Source: Modestobacter sp. VKM Ac-2986
GTDB taxonomy: Bacteria; Actinomycetota; Actinomycetes; Mycobacteriales; Geodermatophilaceae
Assembly: GCF_026967795.1 (NCBI RefSeq)
Contig: NZ_JAPVBH010000008.1
Location: 124,001 to 188,000 of the forward strand
Reading direction: 5' to 3'
DNA: 64,000 bases
The position numbers and the translations under genes were made by a program. How positions within the stretch are numbered: the first letter of the stretch is position 1; every line of letters starts with the position of its first letter. Below the pieces are notes generated by a model. The model was not told the origin of the DNA. It made no database searches and saw only the letters and a list, made by a program, of their open reading frames with translations. Positions 8,546-15,918 of the stretch are shown here, piece by piece.

Positions 8546-9874
8546 ATGAAGCGCTGCGCACGTCTCCCCGGCCGCCCGCTGCTGCGCGGGGTCCTCGCCT
8601 CCGGCGCCCTCGTCCTCGCCCTGACCGGCGGGACCGTCGGCGCCCAGGTCGTCGGAGGGGGACCGACCGCCGCCGCCCCCGCCCCGGCGGTCCCGGCCGG
8701 CACCCCGTCGCACGCCGCCGCGCTCCCGGCCGGGACGGGCGGAGCACCCGTCCCGGCGCCGGCCGCCCCGGCGAGCAGCACGGCTGCCCGTCCCACCCCG
8801 GCCGCCGGCACCACGCCGGTCCGGGCCGCCGGCACGGGCACAGCGCCCAGGAGCACGGCCCCGGCCGGCACCGCCCGGACCAGCACGGCGCCCGCCGGCA
8901 CGGCACCCGCCACGGCGCCGAGGAGCACCGCCACGGCGAGCGAGGTCCCGACGACGAACGCCCCGACGAGCACGGCCCCCGCGAGCACGGCCCCGGCCGC
9001 CGCTGGGCCGGTCACCCGGTCGGCGGCCAGCCCGCTGGCGGGGGCCACCTTCTACGGCCCGAACACCGGTGCCGCGCAGGCGGCACAGGCCGGCGGCCGC
9101 AGCGCCGCGGACGCCGCGCTGCTGCGCGAGCTCGCCCAGGTGCCCACCACGCTGTGGCTGGGTGGGTGGAGCGGGGACGTCGCCGAGACGGTCCGGACGA
9201 CGGTGCGCGCGGCGCAGGCCGCCGGCAGCATGCCGGTCTTCGTCGCCTACGACATCCCCGGCCGGGACTGCGGCCAGTACTCCGCCGGCGGGGCCGGGTC
9301 GGTGGAGGCGTACGACCGGTGGATCGCCCAGGTCGCCGCCGGCATCGGGACCGCAGAGGCGGTCGTCGTCGTCGAGCCCGACGCCCTCGCCCAGCTGTGC
9401 GGCGACACCGCCCAGCGGTACGCGATGCTCGACCGAGCGGTCAGCGTGCTGGAGGCCAACCCGGGCACCCACACCTACCTCGACGCCGGCAACCCCACCT
9501 GGATCCCGGCCGGGGTGATGGCCGACCGGCTGCGCACCGCGGGCGTCGCGAAGGCCGACGGCTTCGCCCTCAACGTCTCCAACTTCGAGACCACCGCGAG
9601 CAACCTGGCCTACGGGAGGACGGTGGCCGCAGCACTGGGCGGCGCGCACTTCGTCGTCGACACCAGCCGCAACGGCCGCGGCCCCGGCACCCACTGGTGC
9701 AACCCGACCGGCCGCGCGATCGGCGAGCGCCCCACCGGCGTGACCGGTCAGGCCGGCGTGGACGCCTACCTGTGGATCAAGCGGCCCGGGGAGTCCGACG
9801 GCACCTGCAACGGCGGCCCTGAGGCGGGCACCTTCTGGACCGACCACGCGATCGGCCTCATGCGCAACCGGTGA
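8546..9874 (+). CDS. Secreted glycoside hydrolase family 6 (endoglucanase-like)
   Basis: A 442-residue protein: signal peptide (MKRCARLPGR then a Leu/Ala core, to ~34), an Ala/Thr/Pro linker of about 125 residues with repeated STAPAGTA-like units, and a GH6 catalytic domain (~163-442). The catalytic acid region VVEPDALAQ (Asp279) and the conserved YDIPGRDCGQYS (Asp241) are present, as is IKRPGESDG near the end. Cysteines 242/285 and 385/421 match the two family disulfides. GH6 enzymes cut cellulose by inversion; short loops suggest an endoglucanase. No carbohydrate-binding module is visible, and the unusual order linker-then-catalytic domain may reflect its loss. GTG 8540 is an alternative start. 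Confidence 0.88.
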   Translation: MKRCARLPGRPLLRGVLASGALVLALTGGTVGAQVVGGGPTAAAPAPAVPAGTPSHAAALPAGTGGAPVPAPAAPASSTAARPTPAAGTTPVRAAGTGTAPRSTAPAGTARTSTAPAGTAPATAPRSTATASEVPTTNAPTSTAPASTAPAAAGPVTRSAASPLAGATFYGPNTGAAQAAQAGGRSAADAALLRELAQVPTTLWLGGWSGDVAETVRTTVRAAQAAGSMPVFVAYDIPGRDCGQYSAGGAGSVEAYDRWIAQVAAGIGTAEAVVVVEPDALAQLCGDTAQRYAMLDRAVSVLEANPGTHTYLDAGNPTWIPAGVMADRLRTAGVAKADGFALNVSNFETTASNLAYGRTVAAALGGAHFVVDTSRNGRGPGTHWCNPTGRAIGERPTGVTGQAGVDAYLWIKRPGESDGTCNGGPEAGTFWTDHAIGLMRNR

Positions 9875-9883
9875 CCGCGGCGG

Positions 9884-10639
9884 TCAGGCCGCCTGCTGGT
9901 GACCGTCGGAGGCGACCGCGTCGCCCGGCCACGGCCCCGTCCGGCTGACCGTCGCCGGGGCGGTGCTGCCGGCCGCGACGCGCCACCGGGCCCACCGGAC
10001 CGTGTCGGCCGGCCGCGGGCCGGTGCGGGTGGCGCGGCCGCGGAAGGCCAGCACGCTCACCAGGACGGCGCCGGCCAGCAGCAGCAGGTGGCCGGTGGCC
10101 CGGCCGCCGTGCACGTGCCCGGCGCCCAGGTCGCGGACGGTCACGAAGCTGAGCAGCGCCGTGAACGACAGCAGGAACGGCAGCGAACCCGGGGCCAGCC
10201 GGGGCAGCGCGGCGACGCCGAGGAAGCACACGGCCAGCCCGAGGTTCCACGCGCCGGTCTCGTGCGAGAGGTGCACCGAGCCCGCCATGTCCATCGCGCC
10301 GGTCAGCGCCGGCCACGCGACGGCGAGCTGGCCGATCCCGACGACCAGCAGGGCCCCGCGGAGCGCGGCGTCGGTCACCCGGCGCCGCCGTCCCACCGCC
10401 CGGCCCCCCTCGGGCAGCCGGGCGAGCACCGCGGCCGTGACGTCGGGCACGGCGGCCGCCGGGGCCAGCCGGGCCCGGCGGGTCACCTCGGCGGCGGTGT
10501 CGGCCCAGCTCCGGCAGGCCGGGCAGCCGGCGAGGTGGGCGTCCAGCCGCTCCTGGGACATCTCCAGCGGCTCGCCGTCCAGCCCGGCCGAGACGGCCTC
10601 GCGAAACGGTTCACAGTGCACGCTGGCATAGTCGCCCAC
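9884..10639 (-). CDS. Membrane anti-sigma factor with zinc-finger (zf-HC2) and Met/His-rich loops
   Basis: A 251-residue protein. Residues 8-42 form a ZAS-type zinc-binding anti-sigma domain (HCEPF ... HLAGCPAC, with H35-x3-C39-x2-C42). After a linker come about four transmembrane helices with extracytoplasmic segments rich in metal ligands: GAMDMAGSVHLSHETGAW and DLGAGHVHGGRATGH. It is divergent from the ECF sigma gene with 30 bases between starts, so it is the likely cognate anti-sigma. The Met/His loops suggest metal, perhaps copper, sensing; this is inference. The GTG at 10639 is chosen; GTG 10621, directly before the zinc finger, is the alternative. Confidence 0.75.
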   Translation of the reverse strand: MGDYASVHCEPFREAVSAGLDGEPLEMSQERLDAHLAGCPACRSWADTAAEVTRRARLAPAAAVPDVTAAVLARLPEGGRAVGRRRRVTDAALRGALLVVGIGQLAVAWPALTGAMDMAGSVHLSHETGAWNLGLAVCFLGVAALPRLAPGSLPFLLSFTALLSFVTVRDLGAGHVHGGRATGHLLLLAGAVLVSVLAFRGRATRTGPRPADTVRWARWRVAAGSTAPATVSRTGPWPGDAVASDGHQQAA

Positions 10640-10669
10640 GACAGGTGATGAGTTCCCGGGAGGCCGTAG

Positions 10670-11224
10670 GTGGGGCAGCTGGAGGACCTGGCGGCCCGTG
10701 CCGCCCAGGGCGACCCGGCAGCGCAGGCGGCGCTGATCCGGGAGACGCAGGCCGACGTGTGGCGGCTGTGCGTCCACCTGGCCGACCGTCAGGTGGCCGA
10801 GGACCTCACCCAGGAGACCTACCTGCGGGCGCTGCCCGCCCTCGCCGGCTTCGAGGGCCGGTCGTCGCTGCGCACCTGGCTGCTGTCGATCGCCCGCCGG
10901 GTCTGCGCCGACCACCTGCGCAGCCGGAAGCGGCGCGGCCTGGTGCTGGTCGCCGACGACACCGACCTGGCCGCGCTCGAGCGGGACGCCCCCGCCGACG
11001 AGGTCGGCGGCACGGTCGCGGCGCAGGACGTGCTCGACCGGCTGGACCCGGAACGACGCGAGGCGTTCGTGCTCACCCAGCTGATCGGGCTCCCCTACGC
11101 CGAGGCCGCGGAGGTGGTGGGCTGCCCGATCGGCACCATCCGCTCCCGCGTGGCCCGCGCCCGCGCCGACCTGGTCGAGGCCCTGCAGGCCGCCGACCAC
11201 CCGCGCAGCCGCCGTCCGTCCTGA
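10670..11224 (+). CDS. ECF sigma factor, SigC-like
   Basis: A 184-residue group 4 sigma-70 factor. Region 2 (DVWRLCVHLADRQVAEDLTQ, ETYLRALPAL, FEGRSSLRTWLLSIARRVCADH) and region 4 (REAFVLTQLIGLPYAEAAEV, VGCPIGTIRSRVARARADL) resemble mycobacterial SigC closely by eye. SigC in Mycobacterium has been linked to copper acquisition. Here the flanking anti-sigma factor and CtaG-like protein carry Met/His-rich segments, which supports a metal-related regulon. The GTG at 10670 is the start. The stop codon lies at the foot of a perfect 20-bp hairpin shared with the convergent ctaG-like gene. Confidence 0.85.
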   Translation: MGQLEDLAARAAQGDPAAQAALIRETQADVWRLCVHLADRQVAEDLTQETYLRALPALAGFEGRSSLRTWLLSIARRVCADHLRSRKRRGLVLVADDTDLAALERDAPADEVGGTVAAQDVLDRLDPERREAFVLTQLIGLPYAEAAEVVGCPIGTIRSRVARARADLVEALQAADHPRSRRPS

Positions 11225-11271
11225 GCGGAGTGGATCCGTCGCGGTGACCGCGACGGATCCACTCCGCCTCA
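11222..11271. terminator. Bidirectional hairpin containing both stop codons, family B copy 1
   Basis: A perfect 20-bp stem (11225-11244 with 11248-11267) closes on a TGA loop. The TGA stop of the sigma gene (11222-11224) and the stop of the opposite gene (11269-11271) extend the stem, with one bulged C. The core GGAGTGGATCCGT and the TGA loop are shared with copy 2 at 63400-63447. Confidence 0.8.
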
Positions 11272-12276
11272 GCCGTTCTGGGCGGCCATCCGGCGCAGGC
11301 GCTCGTTGTAGGCGACCAGGGCCGGGTCGTCGCCGCTCTCGCCGCGGGCGATGGCGCGGTCGCGGACCCGGTCGGCCGCCTTGTTCGACCGCTCCTCGGA
11401 CTTGGCCCACTGGAAGAACACCACGGCCAGCACCAGCACGGTCGGGAACTCACCGAAGGACCACGCGATGCCGCCGGCCGAGCCCTGGTCGAACAGCGGG
11501 TCGATGCCCCAGGACGCCGGCGGGGTGGCGAAGCTGGTGAGCAGCTCGGTGTTGCTCATCATCACGATGACGCCGAAGAAGGCGTGGAACGGCGCGGGCA
11601 GCAGCAGCTCGAGCATCCGGCCGCCGTGACCGGAGCGGCGCGGCCACGGGTCGATCGCCAGGATCGGGCCGAAGAAGAGCATCCCGGTGGCCAGGAAGTG
11701 CAGCAGCATGAACGTGTGCCCGGGCGTCGTCGCCATCAGGTCGTCGAAGACCGGGGTGAAGTAGACGCCGTAGAGGCTGGCGATGAACAGCGGCACGGTG
11801 AACAGCGGTGAGGAGACCGCCTGCCCGAGCCGGCTGTGCAGCCCGGTGAGCAGCAGCCGCCGGGGCATGCCCGCCAGGCCCTGGTCGGCCGGCAGCGCCC
11901 GCAGCGCCAGCGTGACCGGGGCGCCCATGAGCAGCATCAGCGGCGTGATCATGGTCAGCACCATGTGCTGGATCATGTGCAGGCTGAACAGCGCCATGCC
12001 GTAGGACTGCAGGCCGCTGGCGGTGACCCAGAACAGGCTCGCGCAGCCGGCCATCCAGGCCAGCGTGCGCAGCGGCGACCAGCGCACGCCGCGCTGCCGC
12101 AGCCGCAGCAGCCCGACCGCGTAGCCCACGGCCAGCAGGACGGCCAGCCAGGCGACCGGCGAGGCGGCGCCCATGTCCAGCGCGAGCACCCGGCCCAGCG
12201 TCGGCGGCAGCTCCGGGACGTGCATGTGCATGCCGCCCATGTCGCCGCCCATGCCGCCCATGTTGTGCTCGCCCAC
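11269..12276 (-). CDS. CtaG-like cytochrome c oxidase assembly protein (caa3_CtaG type)
   Basis: A 335-residue polytopic membrane protein of the actinobacterial/Bacillus CtaG family (unrelated to Cox11-type CtaG): SLHMIQHMVLTMITPLMLLM, HFLATGMLFFGPILAIDPWP and FHAFFGVIVMMSNTELLTSF are conserved motifs with paired histidines and methionines inside membrane helices. The N-terminus MGEHNMGGMGGDMGGMHMH is strikingly Met/His-rich and could bind copper. The family is needed for haem-copper oxidase assembly or copper handling. The start is ATG 12276 with GGAGGACGACG upstream. The leader or promoter region carries the five-dyad ladder at 12384-12534. Confidence 0.85.
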   Translation of the reverse strand: MGEHNMGGMGGDMGGMHMHVPELPPTLGRVLALDMGAASPVAWLAVLLAVGYAVGLLRLRQRGVRWSPLRTLAWMAGCASLFWVTASGLQSYGMALFSLHMIQHMVLTMITPLMLLMGAPVTLALRALPADQGLAGMPRRLLLTGLHSRLGQAVSSPLFTVPLFIASLYGVYFTPVFDDLMATTPGHTFMLLHFLATGMLFFGPILAIDPWPRRSGHGGRMLELLLPAPFHAFFGVIVMMSNTELLTSFATPPASWGIDPLFDQGSAGGIAWSFGEFPTVLVLAVVFFQWAKSEERSNKAADRVRDRAIARGESGDDPALVAYNERLRRMAAQNG

Positions 12277-12383
12277 CGTCGTCCTCCTCAGTCCTGCGTG
12301 CGGTCCCCACGGTAGGCCGGTGGCCGGGCCGCCGCCGCACCCCCGGACAGTCGCCCGCCGGCGGTCCCCGGTTCCCGCACGTC

Positions 12384-12534
12384 CGACCAGGTGACCTGAT
12401 CGACGTCCGTCCTCCCGCAGCTGCGGAGGTGCAGGAGGACGAGTCTCTGATCAGGTCACCTGATCAGAAATTGGCCTACCTCAGCAACGCTGGTGAGGTG
12501 GGCCAGACGGTGATCAGGTGACCTGATCACCGTC
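12384..12534. promoter_or_regulatory. Ladder of five inverted repeats at ~31.5-bp spacing
   Basis: Dyads I, III and V share the palindrome GATCAGGT-S-ACCTGATC: 12384-12402 (one mismatch), 12447-12467 (perfect 21-mer) and 12506-12534 (perfect 14-bp arms). Between them lie two unrelated dyads: II (12408-12415 with 12434-12441, around the palindrome CGCAGCTGCG) and IV (12472-12483 with 12494-12505, one wobble). Centres are at 12393, 12424.5, 12457, 12488.5 and 12520, three helical turns apart. The ladder starts 7 bases after the DUF5926 stop and ends 108 bases before the ctaG-like start. It could be an operator array, a structured leader or a compound terminator. Confidence 0.7.
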
Positions 12535-12540
12535 CGGGCG

Positions 12541-13476
12541 TCAGCGCAGGGTGACCTGGCGGGAGAGCAGGCCGGCGCGGGCGCGGCGCTCGTCGCTGGT
12601 CAGCGGGTCGGTCACGGCCAGCGCCTCGGTCAGCCGGGCGTCCAGCTCGGCCGCGGGGCCGGACCAGTCGGCACCCGGGGTCTCGGCCGGGACGTCCCAC
12701 ACCGGGACGACGAGGCCCAGCGCACGGAAGGCGCCGGCGTAGCGGGTGCCCTCCCCCAGGGTCAGCTGCTCGGCCGCCGACAGCCGGGCCAGCGCGTCGA
12801 GCAGCGCCTCCTCCGGCTCGGGGCGGGCCCACCGCACGTGCGCGCGGTCGGTGCTGGGGCGGCACCAGTAGGCGGCCTCGAGCCCGGCCAGCCGCACGGT
12901 GGGCATGACCATCTCGTTGGCCTGCTCGAGCCCGGCCCGGGTGGCGGCGTCGAGCTCGGCGCCCTCCAGCCAGAAGCCGAAGTCGTCGTGCACGGTGACC
13001 TCGAAGGGCGCGGAGAGGTCGAGCAGCTCCTGCAGCCGCGGGCCGGCCGAGCCCGCGCCCCCGATCGGGCCCGGGTCGACCGGGGCGCCGGCGGGGGCCT
13101 GCAGGGCGGCGGCCAGCGCCGTCCCGAGGTCACGGCTGACGTCGTCGGAGGAGGTGGGCAGCTGGACGCCGAGCAGGATCTCGCCGTTGGCGCGCACCAG
13201 GGCCGGGACGGCGCCGGGCAGCACGCTGGCCAGGGTGACCGCGCGGCCCTCGGTGGTGGTCAGGGTCGCCGTGGCGGCGGGGACCAGCTCACGCATCGCC
13301 ACCCAGTCGGGCTCGCCGGGCAGGCCCTCGAACGGGCGCAGCACGGGCTGGGCGTAGCCCGAGCCGTGGCAGTGCTTGTAGCGGCGGCCGGAGCCACAGG
13401 GGCAGGGGGCCTTCGGGTTGATCTCGCCCTCGGCCACGGGGGCGGCAGCGGGACGACGGGTCGCGGTACGGGCCAT
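12541..13476 (-). CDS. DUF5926 family protein with SEC-C zinc motif
   Basis: A 311-residue protein conserved in actinobacteria. The N-terminus carries the SEC-C motif NPKAPCPCGSGRRYKHCHG (residues ~20-38), a zinc-binding element found at the C-terminus of SecA and in many proteins of unknown role. The remainder matches DUF5926 (PFEGLPGEPDWVAMRELVPA near residues 48-67, DDFGFWLEGAELD in the middle). The function is not known. The ATG at 13476 starts MARTATRRPAAAPVAEGE; a longer open frame upstream is not supported. It is divergent from the P450 gene with 76 bases between starts. Confidence 0.85.
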   Translation of the reverse strand: MARTATRRPAAAPVAEGEINPKAPCPCGSGRRYKHCHGSGYAQPVLRPFEGLPGEPDWVAMRELVPAATATLTTTEGRAVTLASVLPGAVPALVRANGEILLGVQLPTSSDDVSRDLGTALAAALQAPAGAPVDPGPIGGAGSAGPRLQELLDLSAPFEVTVHDDFGFWLEGAELDAATRAGLEQANEMVMPTVRLAGLEAAYWCRPSTDRAHVRWARPEPEEALLDALARLSAAEQLTLGEGTRYAGAFRALGLVVPVWDVPAETPGADWSGPAAELDARLTEALAVTDPLTSDERRARAGLLSRQVTLR

Positions 13477-13552
13477 GCGCTCCAGGCTATGCGGCCCGGT
13501 CCGGGATCTCGTGCCGAGCCGGGCCGCCGGGACCGGTCCGTAGGCTCCGGCC

Positions 13553-14764
13553 GTGACGCTCGCGCCCCCGCCGCTGGACCTCACCGACCCCGCGGTCGTC
13601 GCCGACCCCTACCCCGCGTTCGCCGCGGCCCGCGCGCAGGCGCCGGTGCAGTGGCACGAGGGCATGGGCATCTGGCTGGCGTTCACGCACGCGGAGTCCA
13701 ACGCCGTCCTGCGGGACCGGCGGCTGGGGCGGATCTGGTCGGACAAGGAGCCGGCGCAGCGGTTCGAGAGCTTCAACCTGATCCACCGCAACGCCATCCT
13801 GGAGATGGAGCCGCCCACCCACACCCGGCTGCGGCGGCTGATCAGCGCCGCGTTCGCCCGCGGGCACGTCGAGCGGCTGCGGCCCTGGGTGCAGGAGCTG
13901 GCCGACTCCCTCGTCGACGGGCTGGTGGAGCGGTCGGCGGGGCGGACACCGGTCGACGTCCTGTCCGGGATGGCCGAGGAGCTGCCCGTCGCGGTGATCG
14001 CCGAGCTGCTCGGCGTCCCGGCCGCCGACCGGCCGCTGCTGCGGCCGTGGTCCAACGCGATCGTGAAGATGTACGAGTACGGCCGGACGACGGCCACCGA
14101 GGACGACGCCGAGCGCGCCGCCGCCGAGTTCGTGGCCTACCTGCGCGAGCTGGCCGCACAGCGCCGGCTGGCCCCCGGGGACGACCTGCTCAGCCACCTG
14201 GTCACCGTGCGCGACTCCGACGGCGACAAGCTGACCGAGGACGAGCTGGTCACCACCTGCATCCTGCTGCTCAACGCCGGCCACGAGGCGACGGTCAACG
14301 TCAGCGGCAACGGCCTGCTGGCGCTGCTCCAGAACCCCGACCAGCTGCAGCGGCTCCGCGACGAACCGGCCCTGCTGCCCACGGCGATCGAGGAGCTGAT
14401 GCGCTTCGACTCCCCGCTGCAGCTGTTCGAGCGCACCGCGACCGAGGACGTCGCGATCGGCGGCATCACCGTCGAGCGCGGGCAGAAGATCGCCGCCCTG
14501 CTCGGCGCGGGCAACCGCGACCCGCAGGTGTTCACCGACCCGGACACCCTCGACGTCGGCCGCACCGACAACCCGCACATCACCTTCGGCGCGGGCGTGC
14601 ACTTCTGCATCGGTGCGCCGCTGGCCCGGGTCGAGCTGCAGGCCTCCTTCGGGGCGCTGCTGCGCCGGACGTCGTCCCTCGAGCTCGGCGCCCCGGCCGT
14701 GCGCCGTCCCGAGTTCGTCATCCGCGGCCTGGCCGACCTGCCCGTGGTGCTCACCGCCCGCTGA
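13553..14764 (+). CDS. Cytochrome P450
   Basis: A 403-residue soluble class I P450. The haem-ligand loop FGAGVHFCIGAPLARVE has the thiolate Cys352. The ExxR helix motif is in EELMRFDSPLQ, and the I-helix reads LLLNAGHEATVN, with Glu in place of the frequent Asp and Ala-Thr following it. PPTHTRLRRLISAAF is the conserved C-helix segment. The length and style match bacterial CYP families acting on fatty acids, terpenes or secondary metabolites. No ferredoxin or reductase gene lies next to it, so redox partners must come from elsewhere. The GTG at 13553 is the start. Confidence 0.93.
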   Translation: MTLAPPPLDLTDPAVVADPYPAFAAARAQAPVQWHEGMGIWLAFTHAESNAVLRDRRLGRIWSDKEPAQRFESFNLIHRNAILEMEPPTHTRLRRLISAAFARGHVERLRPWVQELADSLVDGLVERSAGRTPVDVLSGMAEELPVAVIAELLGVPAADRPLLRPWSNAIVKMYEYGRTTATEDDAERAAAEFVAYLRELAAQRRLAPGDDLLSHLVTVRDSDGDKLTEDELVTTCILLLNAGHEATVNVSGNGLLALLQNPDQLQRLRDEPALLPTAIEELMRFDSPLQLFERTATEDVAIGGITVERGQKIAALLGAGNRDPQVFTDPDTLDVGRTDNPHITFGAGVHFCIGAPLARVELQASFGALLRRTSSLELGAPAVRRPEFVIRGLADLPVVLTAR

Positions 14765-15170
14765 CCGCCGGCCCGGCTCCCCCTCTGCCGACCAGGGACC
14801 GCGACACGTGCCCGGCTGACCGCACCGTCGCGGGGGTCCGGTGCCGCGTCCCGGCCACCCGGACCAGCGCGGCTCCGCGTCCAGCCGGCGTCCCGCTGCT
14901 GCCGCGGCGGTCAGCGACCGGTGCCGCGGAGCGGGTCTGTCCGCCGCTGCAGGCGGGCCGGGCCGGGCCGATCAGGACCAGATCAGCGCCCCCATCAGGA
15001 CTGCCAGCTGCCGCCACGAGGCCCGCACCGACCACGCGTCCACCCGGCACATGGTGCAGCACCGGCGTGCGGGTCCGGACCACCTGGAGCCGTGGCCCTC
15101 CCCGCCGTCACGAGACCAGACGGTGACGAATGAGGGGTGTGCACACGTCCCCACCGGGCATCAGCTGGCC
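14765..15170. other. 406-bp region without a convincing gene
   Basis: Open frames exist on both strands but have Arg/Gly/Pro-rich shadow composition and no recognisable motif. I see no strong hairpin after the P450 stop. It presumably holds the promoter of the ANTAR-STAS gene; in-frame GTG codons at 15123 and 15138 are alternative starts for that gene. Confidence 0.4.
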
Positions 15171-15791
15171 ATGACGCCGACCGAGACGACCGGCGCCGCC
15201 GTCCCGGTGGCACCGCCGACCGACGAGGGCCCCGACCGGACCGCCGACGCAGGTCCCGCACCGACCGCCGACCCCATGGGCGCAGGTCGGCCTGACCTGG
15301 TGACCGGCATCGCGATCGGCATCCTCGTCGAGCGGTACCGCATCTCCCCCGCGCGTGCCGCCGTCGAGCTGGACACGCTCATCCACCGCCACGGCCTCCC
15401 GGCCGAGCAGGTGATCGACATGCTCACCGGGTCCCGGGGCGGGTCCCGCGCCGAGGCCGGGCCGTCGTCCCGCGCGCTGCGCGAGGCCACGCCGGGGTAC
15501 ATCAGCGCCGACCGTGACGCCCGCGGGCCGGTGCTGGTCTTCACCGGCGAGGTCACCAAGGACACCGTGAGCCGCTACCGGCTCCTGGAGCGTCCCGCCT
15601 CCTGGCCGCGGCACGTGGACCTGCGTGCCGCGACGCTGCTCAGCGCGGCGGCGCTGAACCTGCTGCGGCACATGGCGGAGCGGCAGCGACGCCTGGGCAA
15701 CCGGCTGCACGTCACCGTCACCGACTCGGTGGTGCGCCACCAGCTGCTGGCCACCGGCCTCAACACGCTCGCCACGATCTCGACCGAGTGA
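15171..15791 (+). CDS. ANTAR-STAS fusion protein
   Basis: A 206-residue protein in three parts. Residues 1-40 are a Pro/Thr-rich tail. Residues ~43-87 (VTGIAIGILVERYRISPARA then VIDMLTG) fit the ANTAR RNA-binding domain, whose known members bind paired hairpins and prevent termination. Residues ~118-202 are a STAS-like domain with the same unusual RLL..PASWP motif as the small protein at 4615-4953, and like it lacking the phosphorylatable serine. I do not know this domain combination as a described family. ATG 15171 is chosen; GTG 15123 would add 16 residues. Confidence 0.65.
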   Translation: MTPTETTGAAVPVAPPTDEGPDRTADAGPAPTADPMGAGRPDLVTGIAIGILVERYRISPARAAVELDTLIHRHGLPAEQVIDMLTGSRGGSRAEAGPSSRALREATPGYISADRDARGPVLVFTGEVTKDTVSRYRLLERPASWPRHVDLRAATLLSAAALNLLRHMAERQRRLGNRLHVTVTDSVVRHQLLATGLNTLATISTE

Positions 15792-15825
15792 CCGGTCCCC
15801 CGCCACCGCACGGCCGACCACGTGA

Positions 15826-15861
15826 CGACGCCCCGGCCAGCAGGTGCTGGTCGGGGCGTCG
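15826..15861. terminator. Hairpin between ANTAR-STAS and araA
   Basis: The outer stem CGACGCCCCG/CGGGGCGTCG closes over an inner CCAGCA/TGCTGG stem, 34 bases after the plus-strand stop. It probably ends transcription from both sides together with the next hairpin. Confidence 0.7.
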
Positions 15862-15869
15862 AGGTGGGG

Positions 15870-15916
15870 TCCGGTCACCCGCGGCCGCTCGGGGGGTGCC
15901 ACCGCGGGTGACCGGA
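15870..15916 (-). terminator. Second hairpin, end of the ara operon
   Basis: A perfect 15-bp stem (15870-15884 with 15902-15916) with a 17-base loop lies directly after the araA stop. Confidence 0.7.
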
Positions 15917-15918
15917 GT

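Noticed and set aside
8700-9000. GC-rich repeats resembling a non-coding repeat array
   Set aside because: They encode the Ala/Thr/Pro linker of the GH6 protein in a continuous frame.
14751-15083. Minus-strand 110-codon frame in the gap after the P450
   Set aside because: No homologous features, overlaps the P450 end and lacks a ribosome binding site.
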